From: HGM04593 sp964458275
Lineage (GTDB): Bacteria > Bacteroidota > Bacteroidia > Bacteroidales > Bacteroidaceae
Direction: 5' to 3'
Assembly (NCBI GenBank): GCA_964458275.1
Contig: CAYWIE010000005.1
Coordinates: 8,037 to 72,036 of the forward strand
DNA: 64,000 bases
Part shown: positions 10,401 to 18,294 of the stretch, piece by piece
Layout of the letters: each line of letters starts with the position of its first letter
Position numbering within the stretch: the first letter of the stretch is position 1
Program-made: the position numbers and the translations under genes
Notes under the pieces: generated by a model
The model's input: only the letters and a program-made list of their open reading frames with translations
Database searches by the model: none
Told to the model about the DNA's origin: nothing

Positions 10401-11053
10401 TCATCGGTGGTGACGGTGCATCATACGACATCGGTTACGGCGGTCTCGACCACGTAATTGCATCAGGCGAGGACATCAACATCCTTGTACTCGATACAGA
10501 GGTTTACTCTAACACAGGCGGTCAGTCTTCTAAGGCTACTCCTCTCGGCGCTATCGCAAAATTTGCTGCATCAGGCAAACGCATCCGCAAGAAAGACCTC
10601 GGTATGATTGCAACAACATACGGCTATGTTTACGTTGCTCAGATTGCAATGGGTGCAAGCTACGACCAGTGCTTGAAGGCTATCCGCGAGGCTGAGGCTT
10701 ATCCCGGTCCTTCACTCGTTATCGCATACGCTCCCTGTATCAACCACGGTATCCGCAAGGGTATGGGCAAGGCTCAGGCAGAGCAGGCAGCAGCTGTTGA
10801 GTGCGGTTACTGGCACTTGTGGCGCTACAACCCCGCTCTTGAGGATGAGGGCAAGAACCCCTTCACACTCGACAGCAAAGAGCCTCAGTGGGATAAGTTC
10901 CAGGACTTCTTGCAGGGTGAGGTTCGTTACGCATCACTCGCTAAGATGTTCCCCGCAGAAGCACAGGAACTCTTCGACGCAGCTCAGAAGATGGCTCAGA
11001 AGCGTTACGCAAGCTACGTTCGCATGTCAAAGCTCGACTGGAGCAACGAGTAA
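7499..11053 (+). CDS. nifJ: pyruvate:ferredoxin (flavodoxin) oxidoreductase, single-chain
   Basis: The enzyme oxidises pyruvate plus CoA to acetyl-CoA and CO2 and reduces ferredoxin, a central step of anaerobic energy metabolism. The frame is open further upstream, but homology begins at MTKTKKFITCDGNQAAAHVAY, giving 1184 residues, the usual length for the fused enzyme. In order: the pyrimidine-binding domain (YPITPSSTMAEYVDEWAA), a transketolase C-like domain, the gamma domain (GLGADGTVGANKNSVKIIG), and a two-cluster ferredoxin domain with CIQCNRCSYVCPHGC (about 692) and CLGCGNCVDVCPG (about 747). Last is the TPP domain with CSGCGETPY, GDGASYDIGYGGLDH and LDTEVYSNTGGQSSKATPLG. Codon use is strongly biased, consistent with abundant expression. 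It is flanked by its own -7 box and a strong terminator, so it is probably monocistronic. Confidence 0.97.
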   Translation: MTKTKKFITCDGNQAAAHVAYMFSEVAAIYPITPSSTMAEYVDEWAAQGRKNLFGETVAVQEMQSEGGAAGAVHGSLQAGALTNTFTASQGLLLMIPNMYKIAGELLPSVFHVSARSLAGSSLCIFGDHMDVMACRQTGFAMLCEGSVQEVMDLAPVAHLATLKSRIPFLNFFDGFRTSHEIQKIELIEQEDIAPLVDWNAVQEFRNRALTPTAPSTRGTAENPETFMTHKEVVNKYYDAVPDIVAEYMKEISALTGRNYAPFTYYGAEDAERVIVVMGSATEAIKETIDYLAQQGEKVGLVSVHLYRPFSLKYLAAVMPKSVKRVAVLDRTKEPGSNGEPLYLDVVEAFNDCPELKAINPVIVGGRFGIGSNDTTPATIMSVYENLALPTPKNHFTVGIVDDVTFTSLPLKEEIAVSEGIFEAKFYGLGADGTVGANKNSVKIIGENTDKHCQAYFSYDSKKSGGFTCSHLRFGDAPIRSTYLVNTPNFVACHVQAYLRMYDVIRGLQKGGTFLLNTVWDGEELINNLPNDIKSYFAKNDIKVYYINATKIAQEIGLGNRTNTILQSAFFRITGVIPVDLAIEQMKKFIVKSYGKKGQDIVDKNNAAVDRGGEYKELAIDPAWASLPADVAPANNDPAFINEIVRPINAQKGAQLPVSAFLQVADGTWPQGTSAYEKRGVSAFVPKWDASKCIQCNRCSYVCPHGCIRPFVLDENEKAGFAAETIEMKAPAAMKGMNFRIQVGVLDCLGCGNCVDVCPGNPKLGGSALSMVSLEQERAEAANWDYCVKNVKTKQALVDVKSNPKNSQFATPLFEFSGACSGCGETPYVKLVTQLFGDHQLVANATGCSSIYTGSVPSTPYTTNEKGEGPAWANSLFEDFCEFGLGMKLADNKMRKRLERIMTEAQDCTKCSDETKALFRQWIENKEDATITKELEPQIIAACEACGCDYSKQILAIKQFIAKRSQWIIGGDGASYDIGYGGLDHVIASGEDINILVLDTEVYSNTGGQSSKATPLGAIAKFAASGKRIRKKDLGMIATTYGYVYVAQIAMGASYDQCLKAIREAEAYPGPSLVIAYAPCINHGIRKGMGKAQAEQAAAVECGYWHLWRYNPALEDEGKNPFTLDSKEPQWDKFQDFLQGEVRYASLAKMFPAEAQELFDAAQKMAQKRYASYVRMSKLDWSNE

Positions 11054-11081
11054 TAACTGCTCTTTGAACATATAACATCAA

Positions 11082-11121
11082 CAATCGAAGATGGCTCTTG
11101 GAGCCATCTTCGATTGTTTTA
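11082..11121 (+). terminator. intrinsic terminator after nifJ
   Basis: A 16-base perfect stem (11082-11097 paired with 11101-11116) with a 3-base loop is followed by TTTTA. Confidence 0.92.
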
Positions 11122-11163
11122 GTACAGCTGACAAAACAGCAATCAGCAAATAAAATCCACAAT

Positions 11164-11197
11164 TTTGCACAATATTGCCACTATTTGATTATTTTTG
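11164..11197 (+). promoter_or_regulatory. promoter of the dxs-trkA-trkH operon
   Basis: TTTG at 11164-11167 and TATTTTTG at 11190-11197 are 22 bases apart, slightly long. The ATG of dxs is 30 bases downstream. A second -7 match, TAGATTTG at 11212-11219, is too close to the ATG to be the main one. Confidence 0.55.
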
Positions 11198-11226
11198 CAG
11201 AATATAGAAAGTAGATTTGGTTTATT

Positions 11227-13125
11227 ATGGACAAAAATGAAAAATACCCGTTGCTCTGCAAAATAGATTCTCCTGCCGACCTAAGGAAGCTTCCCGAAAA
11301 TATGCTGCCCGCGGTATGTTCAGAGCTAAGAGCATTTATCATAGAATCCCTATCGAACAATCCCGGGCACTTCGCATCGAGTCTCGGCACAGTAGAACTT
11401 ACTGTGGCACTGCACTATACGATGGAGACGCCGGACGACAATATAGTATGGGACGTAGGGCACCAGGCCTACGGCCATAAAATACTAACGGGACGTCGCG
11501 ACCGATTCGACACCAATCGCAAATTCAAGGGACTGAAACCATTTCCCGCCCCCGAAGAGAGCGAATACGACTCATTCATCGGCGGACATGCCTCGAATTC
11601 AATATCCGCAGCATTAGGACTCGCCGTATCGGCAAAAATCAACGGCAAAAAGAATTCACATACAATAGCAGTCATTGGTGACGGCTCAATGAGCGGAGGT
11701 CTCGCATATGAGGGACTGAACAATGTATCGTCCAGCGACAACGACCTGCTCATCATATTGAATGACAACAACATGTCCATCGACAAGAGCGTAGGAGGCA
11801 TGAGCCAGCTGCTCATTTCCATGCACTCCTCCAGACTCTACAACAAGATTCGCCACCGTGCCGCACGCTTCTTCACCAGGATAGGCCTGCTCAACAAGGA
11901 CCGCGCTGCAAGCCTCACAAGGTTCAACAACGGTATCAAGGCGATGCTCTACCAGCAGAAGAACATCTTCGAAGGCATGTCGGTCAGATACTTCGGACCC
12001 ATAGACGGGCACGATGTCATTGAGCTTGTACGCACCCTCAACATCATAAAGGACATGAAAGGTCCCAAGCTGCTGCACATACACACAGTGAAAGGACGTG
12101 GCTACAGGCCCGCCGAAAAAGATGCCACAGCATGGCACCAGCCGGGCATATTCGACATAGAAACAGGCGAAAGAATCATCTCGGAGAGCGGCATACCACG
12201 TTTCCAGGATGTGTTCGGCGAGACGCTTGTGGAACTCGCAAGGATGAACCCCGCAGTAGTGGGAATAACTCCTGCCATGCCCACAGGATGCTCTATGAAC
12301 CTGTTGATGAAAGAGATGCCCGAAAGATTCTTCGACGTAGGCATCGCAGAAGGACATGCCGTAACCTTCTCTGCCGGCCTGGGAAAAGGCGGAGCAATGC
12401 CATTCTGCAACATATACTCCTCGTTCATGCAACGCGGATATGACAACCTGATACACGACGCCGCACTGCAACGTGTAAACATGGTACTGTGTCTCGACCG
12501 TGCCGGCATAGTGGGCGAAGACGGTCCCACACACCACGGAGCCTTCGACCTCGCCTTTCTGCGTCCCATCCCCGACATAACAATTGCATCACCATACGAC
12601 GAATGTGAACTGCGCCGGCTCATGTACACAGCCCAGCAGCCCGACATGGGTACATTTGTCATAAGATACCCTCGCGGAAGAGGAATGCTCACCGACTGGA
12701 GATGTCCGTTGGAAAGCATCCCCGTCGGCAAGGGACGCCTCTTGAAAGAGGGCACCGATGTAGCACTGCTCACCATAGGTCCGATAGGAAAGAGCGTAGC
12801 AGGCGTCATAGACGAGGCTGCCAAGGAGGGTATCAGCGTAGCTCATTATGACATGCGTTTCCTGAAGCCCATCGACACAGAGCTTCTGCATGAGGTGGGA
12901 CGCAAATTCAAATACATCGTAACACTCGAAGACGGAGTTATAAACGGAGGATTGGGCTCGGCTGTAACGGAATTCATGTCGGAGCAGAGATACACCCCTG
13001 CAATACACCGTATGGGTATCCCCGACATATTCGTGGAGCACGGCACACCAGCCGAACTCTACCGCGAGTGCAGAATGGATACTCCGGCTGTGCTTGAAGC
13101 GATTCTGAGATATAAGCAAATTTAA
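11227..13125 (+). CDS. dxs: 1-deoxy-D-xylulose-5-phosphate synthase
   Basis: Condenses pyruvate and glyceraldehyde 3-phosphate to DXP, the first step of the MEP isoprenoid pathway. At 632 residues it has the normal length. Diagnostic segments are VGHQAYGHKILTGRRD near the N-terminus, the TPP/Mg motif GDGSMSGGLAYEGLNN, NDNNMSIDKSVGGMS, and in the second domain GIAEGHAVTFSAGLGKGG, DRAGIVGEDGPTHHGAFDL and YPRGRG. The C-terminal transketolase domain ends with VEHGTPAELYRE. The gene leads a probable operon: trkA begins 13 bases after its stop. Why DXP synthase is joined to potassium uptake is not evident. Confidence 0.96.
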   Translation: MDKNEKYPLLCKIDSPADLRKLPENMLPAVCSELRAFIIESLSNNPGHFASSLGTVELTVALHYTMETPDDNIVWDVGHQAYGHKILTGRRDRFDTNRKFKGLKPFPAPEESEYDSFIGGHASNSISAALGLAVSAKINGKKNSHTIAVIGDGSMSGGLAYEGLNNVSSSDNDLLIILNDNNMSIDKSVGGMSQLLISMHSSRLYNKIRHRAARFFTRIGLLNKDRAASLTRFNNGIKAMLYQQKNIFEGMSVRYFGPIDGHDVIELVRTLNIIKDMKGPKLLHIHTVKGRGYRPAEKDATAWHQPGIFDIETGERIISESGIPRFQDVFGETLVELARMNPAVVGITPAMPTGCSMNLLMKEMPERFFDVGIAEGHAVTFSAGLGKGGAMPFCNIYSSFMQRGYDNLIHDAALQRVNMVLCLDRAGIVGEDGPTHHGAFDLAFLRPIPDITIASPYDECELRRLMYTAQQPDMGTFVIRYPRGRGMLTDWRCPLESIPVGKGRLLKEGTDVALLTIGPIGKSVAGVIDEAAKEGISVAHYDMRFLKPIDTELLHEVGRKFKYIVTLEDGVINGGLGSAVTEFMSEQRYTPAIHRMGIPDIFVEHGTPAELYRECRMDTPAVLEAILRYKQI

Positions 13126-13138
13126 AGGCCAGACAGCC

Positions 13139-14479
13139 ATGAAGATAGTAATAGCCGGTGCAGGAGCCGTAGGCACACACCTTGCGAAGATGTTATCTGT
13201 AGAGAGCCACGATGTTGTTCTGCTCGACGAAAGCGAAGAACGTCTCGGCAAGCTCGAATCGCTGTTCGACCTGAAAGCAATGATTGCTTCCCCCACACGC
13301 ATAGGCAACCTTAAAAGCGCCGGTGCCGGAGAAGCCGACCTTTTTGTGGCTGTAACTCCGGACGAGAGCACAAACATCAATTCCTGCATTCTCGCCCACT
13401 ACTTAGGCGCAAAAAAGACAATTGCCCGAATTGACAATTACGAATATCTGCAACCGAGACACAGAGAACACTTCGTATCATTGGGAATCAACTCGCTCAT
13501 CTATCCTGAACAGCTTGCAGCAGAGGAGATAGCCACAAGCATAAAGTATTGCTGGATGAGACAAATGCTCGAATTCGGCAATGGCGAACTTGTAATGATT
13601 GGCGTAAAGGTAAGAGGTAATTCCTCAATAATAAACATCCCTTTCCGCGACCTGCAAAGGGATATGCCCTATCACATAGTGGCAATACAACGCAAGTATG
13701 AGACAATTATCCCGCGCGGTAACGACATTATTGAGGTTGACGACCTTGTCTGCTTCATGACCACCAAAACGCACATATCATACATCAGGGACATTTGCGG
13801 AAAAGAGCAGTACTCCGAAGTAAAGAGCGTGATAATGATGGGGGGCAGCCGCATTGCCGTGCGCACCGCCGAGCTTATCCCCAAAGACATAAGCATAAAA
13901 ATAATTGAGAGCGACTACGCACGATGCAACAAGCTCATTGAACTTGTCGACGACCGTGTGATGATAATAAACGGCGATGCACGCGACCCCGAACTCTTGC
14001 GCAGCGAAGGCATCGACCGCACCGATGCATTCATTGCATTGAGTGGAAACTCAGAGACGAATATTCTCGCATGCCTTGCCGCCAAACGCTCAGGCGTCTA
14101 TCGTACAGTAGCCGAAATAGAGAACATCGACTACATTTCGATGGCAGAAGAGATGGATATAGGTTCGGTCATCAACAAGAAGAAACTCGCCGCAAGCAAC
14201 ATCTTTCAGATGATGCTCAACACCGATGTGTCGAGCGTGCGCTGCCTCATGTTCACCGAAGCTGTAGTTGCCGAATTCCCTGTTGACGAGAGAATGCCCA
14301 TAACCAAATACCCGATAAAAGATCTCGGTCTGCCGAACGGCGCAAACATCGGCGGTGTGATAAGAGGCGGAAAGGGTATAAACGTAGCGGGCAACAGCAT
14401 GATAGAGCCGGGAGACCATGTGATAATTTTCTGTCTCGAAAATGTACTGAAAAAGTTAGAGAAATTCTTTAAAAGATGA
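13139..14479 (+). CDS. trkA: Trk potassium uptake regulatory subunit TrkA
   Basis: Cytoplasmic NAD(H)-binding subunit gating the TrkH potassium channel. The 446 residues form two RCK halves. The first starts with MKIVIAGAGAVGTHLAKML, a clean GxGxxG nucleotide-binding site. The second starts at about residue 230 with VIMMGGSRIAVRTAEL, a less canonical glycine motif. Each half is followed by a TrkA-C-like segment (IINIPFRDLQRDMPYHIVAIQR and the last 60 residues). It is placed 38 bases upstream of trkH, its expected membrane partner. Confidence 0.95.
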   Translation: MKIVIAGAGAVGTHLAKMLSVESHDVVLLDESEERLGKLESLFDLKAMIASPTRIGNLKSAGAGEADLFVAVTPDESTNINSCILAHYLGAKKTIARIDNYEYLQPRHREHFVSLGINSLIYPEQLAAEEIATSIKYCWMRQMLEFGNGELVMIGVKVRGNSSIINIPFRDLQRDMPYHIVAIQRKYETIIPRGNDIIEVDDLVCFMTTKTHISYIRDICGKEQYSEVKSVIMMGGSRIAVRTAELIPKDISIKIIESDYARCNKLIELVDDRVMIINGDARDPELLRSEGIDRTDAFIALSGNSETNILACLAAKRSGVYRTVAEIENIDYISMAEEMDIGSVINKKKLAASNIFQMMLNTDVSSVRCLMFTEAVVAEFPVDERMPITKYPIKDLGLPNGANIGGVIRGGKGINVAGNSMIEPGDHVIIFCLENVLKKLEKFFKR

Positions 14480-14517
14480 ATTAACTCCGGAATATAAGAA
14501 GCTGTTTAAATTTTGCA

Positions 14518-15972
14518 ATGATTCATTTCAAGATAATTTCGAGAATCCTCGGTCTCCTGCTGCTCATAGAGGCTCTGTTCATGCTTGTGGCATCGGGCGT
14601 ATCTGTCTTGTACGAAGAGCATATTGTCCCGGCATACATATACGCAATATCTGCCACGCTTGCAGCCGCCAGTGTCCTGCTCTACATGGGACGGGGAAAA
14701 GAGAGGAACATTTCGCGTAAAGACGGCTACATTGTAGTCTCCTCCGCATGGATCATATTCTCAGTTTTCGGTTCCATTCTCTACATAATAAGCGGATACA
14801 TACCCTCTGTGTCAAATGCCTTCTTCGAGACAATATCCGGATTCACCACTACCGGTGCCACAATACTCGACAACATTGAAGAGCTTCCGCCGAGCCTGTT
14901 GCTGTGGCGTGCAATGACACACTGGATTGGCGGATTGGGAATTGTGTTCTTTACTGTGGCAGTACTGCCTATATTCGGCATGGGAGACATACACCTTTTT
15001 GCGGCTGAGGCCACAGGACCGATACATGGCAAGCTGCACCCGCGAATCTCGGTAACTGCACGCTGGATTCTCACCATCTACATAGGACTTACAATTATAA
15101 ATACCGTCTGTCTGAAACTCGCAGGGATGAGCCTGCTCGACTCTGTGTGCCACTCGATGTCGACAATTGCAACCGGAGGATTCTCGAACAAGCAGGAGAG
15201 CATAGGAGCCTACCATTCACCGCTGATAGAATACATTGTAACGCTCTTCATGTTTCTCGGCGGAACAAATTTCTCGCTTCTCTACCTGTCGATTTTCAAA
15301 GGTAAAGTCGGCGACCTTGTGCGCGACTCGGAATTCAAGTGCTACTTCAACATAATACTTATTTCTACATTGGTCATTGCCGCAGGACTTCTGCTGACAG
15401 ATGCCATAGGCATTGAAAAGGCACTCAGAGACTCCGTATTTCAGGTCGTTGCCACAGTAACAACCACAGGATTCTGCAGCTCGGACTATATGCAGTGGCA
15501 CCCTCTGCTGTGGCTGCTCATCAGCGGACTGATGTATTTGGGAGCATGTTCCGGCTCCACCACCGGCGGCATGAAGTGTGTGAGAGTGGCAATCCTCGGC
15601 AGGGTCATGATAAATGAGTTCAAACGCATTGTCCACCCCAATGCCATAATACCCGTAAGAATGAGCCACAAGATTATAACGGCACCTGTGCAGTCGGCAA
15701 TCCTTGCCTACACTGTTCTGTACGTGGGTGTGGTCATGATCGGTGTCATAGTGAATGTGGCATGCGGGCTGGAATTCATGGAGGCATACGGACTTTCCGT
15801 CTCATGCACAAGTAACATAGGACCTGCACTCGGCAACTATGGTCCGGCGTTCAGCATGAATTCCCTGCCTGAGGTGCTCAAGTGGTTCTGCTCGTTCCAG
15901 ATGCTTGTGGGACGTCTCGAATTCTTCGCCGTACTGCTGATGCTTACACCTATGTTCTGGAGAAAGCAATAG
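14518..15972 (+). CDS. trkH: Trk potassium transporter membrane subunit TrkH
   Basis: This 484-residue inner-membrane protein has hydrophobic segments throughout. The four pore-loop glycine motifs of the SKT family are visible: ISGFTTTGATI, MSTIATGGFSN, VATVTTTGFCSSDY and SCTSNIGPALGNYG. SGSTTGGMKCVR precedes the conserved basic helix. It forms the K+ channel controlled by the TrkA protein just upstream. The short spacer before the ATG contains one copy of the dispersed AAGAAGCTGTTTAAA motif (14496-14514) in the place where a ribosome-binding site would be. The gene ends 19 bases from the convergent M16 protease gene. Confidence 0.95.
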   Translation: MIHFKIISRILGLLLLIEALFMLVASGVSVLYEEHIVPAYIYAISATLAAASVLLYMGRGKERNISRKDGYIVVSSAWIIFSVFGSILYIISGYIPSVSNAFFETISGFTTTGATILDNIEELPPSLLLWRAMTHWIGGLGIVFFTVAVLPIFGMGDIHLFAAEATGPIHGKLHPRISVTARWILTIYIGLTIINTVCLKLAGMSLLDSVCHSMSTIATGGFSNKQESIGAYHSPLIEYIVTLFMFLGGTNFSLLYLSIFKGKVGDLVRDSEFKCYFNIILISTLVIAAGLLLTDAIGIEKALRDSVFQVVATVTTTGFCSSDYMQWHPLLWLLISGLMYLGACSGSTTGGMKCVRVAILGRVMINEFKRIVHPNAIIPVRMSHKIITAPVQSAILAYTVLYVGVVMIGVIVNVACGLEFMEAYGLSVSCTSNIGPALGNYGPAFSMNSLPEVLKWFCSFQMLVGRLEFFAVLLMLTPMFWRKQ

Positions 15973-15991
15973 GGGAATTGCCTGCTTGGGT

Positions 15992-17224
15992 TCAACGCTT
16001 CTTGTAGTAGAGCACCGAAGCATTTCCTTTACGGAAAAGTTCGCGTGCGGTCTGCTTCACTTCGCTTGGCGTTACCTTACGGTACAGTTCAGTCTCGCGC
16101 CATGCACGCGACACATCACCGTACCACTCTGCCTGTGCAAGATTGGCTGCCATAGCCTCACCGTTGCTGTTGGAGAAGACCTGTTCCGATTCGAATCTGT
16201 TGCGTACCTTTTCCATTTCGCTACGCGGCACCTCGCGCTCCTTCAGTTTGTCGAGTTCTTCCCAAATTGCGGCTTCGGCACGCTCAAAGGAGACGCCGTC
16301 GGCAAGACGCGAATGTATCCAGAAGAGTCCCGGATGTTCGTTGCATGTGATAAAGGCGTCGATGCGGGTGAAAAGCTTTTTCCGCTTCACAAGATGTTCA
16401 TTCAGACGTCCGGAATAGCCGTTTGCGAATATATCGGAAATCACATCTGCCGCGTAATAGCTGCTTCCACTGAAACTGTCCATATGGAATGTCATGTATA
16501 GTGCATTGCCCGGCACATTGCGCGAAACGCTTCTCCTGCGCATACGCGTTTGCCGCGGTTCGCACGAGATTTCCCTCTTGATGCACTCGCGTGCAGGAAT
16601 CTCTGCAAACCACTTGAGGGTCCACTCCTTTGCCTGTTCGAACGAGATGTTCCCGACAACGGAAAGCACCGCATTGCCGGGCGTGTAATGTCTGTCGTAG
16701 AAATCGCGCACTGTCTCCACCGGAACATCTGCAATATGCTTGAGCTTGCGTCCTATTGTCGACCAGCGGTAAGGATGTTGCTTGAATGCCAACTTGCGCA
16801 TCAAGGCATTCACATCGCCATAAGGTTTGTTCAGATAGCTCTGCTTGAACTCTTCCATCACCACCTGACGCTGCACATCCACACTTTCGTCGTCGAGGAG
16901 CAGATTGCACATTCTGTCGCTCTCCATGCAGAATGCAAGTTCTGCATTCATGCGGGGCAACGATATATAATAGTTGGTAAAGTCGTTGTTGGTAAATGCA
17001 TTGCTGTCTGCTCCCGCCTGCTCCAACGGGTCGTCGAAAGAGGGAAAGAGCTCTGTCCCGCCAAACATCAGGTGTTCGAGCAGATGGGCAAGACCGGTAT
17101 ATTCATAGTCTTCGTTCTTGGCTCCCACGCCATAGAGGAGATTCACATGCACCATTTCGGTGCTCTCGTCGAGGAGATGGACAAGACGAAGACCGTTGTC
17201 AAGGACAAAACGTGATGCTTCCAT
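15992..17224 (-). CDS. M16 family (insulinase/PqqL-like) zinc metalloprotease
   Basis: The 410-residue protein has the inverted zinc motif HLLEH (His47, Glu50, His51) in TGLAHLLEHLMFGGTELF, plus the downstream helix with VMEEFKQSYLNKPYG that supplies the third ligand region. A second M16 domain (about 190-400, with SYYAADVISDIFANGYSGRLNE) is inactive, as usual. No signal peptide is visible. Substrates of short bacterial M16 enzymes are mostly unknown. It follows the cyclophilin lipoprotein gene by 15 bases and is surely co-transcribed with it, which hints at a role in protein folding or turnover. Confidence 0.92.
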   Translation of the reverse strand: MEASRFVLDNGLRLVHLLDESTEMVHVNLLYGVGAKNEDYEYTGLAHLLEHLMFGGTELFPSFDDPLEQAGADSNAFTNNDFTNYYISLPRMNAELAFCMESDRMCNLLLDDESVDVQRQVVMEEFKQSYLNKPYGDVNALMRKLAFKQHPYRWSTIGRKLKHIADVPVETVRDFYDRHYTPGNAVLSVVGNISFEQAKEWTLKWFAEIPARECIKREISCEPRQTRMRRRSVSRNVPGNALYMTFHMDSFSGSSYYAADVISDIFANGYSGRLNEHLVKRKKLFTRIDAFITCNEHPGLFWIHSRLADGVSFERAEAAIWEELDKLKEREVPRSEMEKVRNRFESEQVFSNSNGEAMAANLAQAEWYGDVSRAWRETELYRKVTPSEVKQTARELFRKGNASVLYYKKR

Positions 17225-17239
17225 TGCCGTACAATATGA

Positions 17240-18127
17240 TTATTCGTCGAGGAGCACCATACGTTTTATCACAACATCCTTAACGGGGCGCTTGTAGACA
17301 TCGTAGCTTTCGTATGAAATCTTCTCTACAATATCCATACCCTCAACCACTTGTCCGAATACTGTAAAATAGCCGTCGAGGTGGAACGCTCCACCCTCTT
17401 CTATGTATCCGCGACGCTGTTCGGGGGTGTATTTGAACTCCTTACCGGCCATCGCCGAGTCGGTCTTTGCAGTGAAGAAGTGTATCATCTCGTTGAGTTC
17501 CTGTTTCTTCTTATAGTTCTTCTTGCTCTCTTCGTAGAGCTTGTTTATCTTGTCCGCGTATGGTTTCTGAAGGCTCTCATACATCTTGCGGCGCAGTGTC
17601 TTGTTGTACTTTTCCTCATGATCGTTCAGGACCTTGTCGTTCACCTTACGGCCGGTGATTATGGAGAAGTGGCTGCCCGATGACTCTACAGCCGGGTTCA
17701 GGCTTGCAGCCGAAAGCGCACCATACTTGTGCCATCTTTTGGTTACATCTATTTCGGCAGGAATCTTGTAGCTTACATCCGTTTCGCCGAGTTTTACTTT
17801 TGCTGCCGCACCACGCGACTTCGGGTCTCCTGCCTGAATCATAAACTCCTTGATGACTCTGAAGAAGAGCTGGCCATCGTAGTACTTGTTCTTCACAAGG
17901 TTTACAAAATTGGCTCTGTGGAGCGGTGTCTCCTTGAAGAGCACAATCTTTATGTTTCCACGATCGGTCTCTATCATCACATACTGGTCTTTGTCGGGAC
18001 TGTCGTTGTTGAGTTGCTGTATTCCGAATTCACCCTTCTCGCTATCAGCGGTTTCCGAACCGCCGCAGGCTGTAAAAAGCAGCATTGCAGCTGCCACAAA
18101 AAGCACTTTTGAATATATTCTGTTCAT
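17240..18127 (-). CDS. peptidyl-prolyl cis-trans isomerase, cyclophilin type, lipoprotein
   Basis: The 295-residue protein has a lipoprotein signal ending in LLFTAC (Cys21), so it is anchored at the envelope. The cyclophilin fold starts at YVMIETDRGNIKIVLF, continues with FFRVIKEFMIQAGDPKSRG, KYGALSAAS and SSGSHFSII, and resumes at GGAFHLDGYFTVFGQVVEGMDIVEKI. Between FSII and GGAFHLDG there is an insertion of about 80 charged, helical residues (roughly 160-245, rich in Lys/Glu) that simple cyclophilins lack; similar insertions occur in Bacteroidetes homologues as far as I recall. It probably assists folding of envelope proteins. It is first in an operon with the M16 protease. Confidence 0.92.
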   Translation of the reverse strand: MNRIYSKVLFVAAAMLLFTACGGSETADSEKGEFGIQQLNNDSPDKDQYVMIETDRGNIKIVLFKETPLHRANFVNLVKNKYYDGQLFFRVIKEFMIQAGDPKSRGAAAKVKLGETDVSYKIPAEIDVTKRWHKYGALSAASLNPAVESSGSHFSIITGRKVNDKVLNDHEEKYNKTLRRKMYESLQKPYADKINKLYEESKKNYKKKQELNEMIHFFTAKTDSAMAGKEFKYTPEQRRGYIEEGGAFHLDGYFTVFGQVVEGMDIVEKISYESYDVYKRPVKDVVIKRMVLLDE

Positions 18128-18153
18128 AATTAATGATTATTCTATAAGCAATG

Positions 18154-18184
18154 CGAAGATAAACATAAATTAGATTTTCTGCAA
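18154..18184 (-). promoter_or_regulatory. promoter of the cyclophilin-M16 operon
   Basis: On the minus strand, TTG (18184-18182) and TATCTTCG (18161-18154) are separated by 20 bases. The start codon lies 27 bases downstream. Confidence 0.55.
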
Positions 18185-18294
18185 CATAAACCTACTATAA
18201 TCGCAAACAGTTGCCGGGCAAATGTCTGTTTCTAAAATATTTGTTCTATCTTCGCGGGTGCTATACAAAAAGTTGCAAACACAAAGAAACAGAA

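Noticed and set aside
11686..12537. A 283-codon minus-strand frame opposite dxs
   Set aside because: It is antisense to dxs, whose motifs are complete; the frame has no start context or homology.
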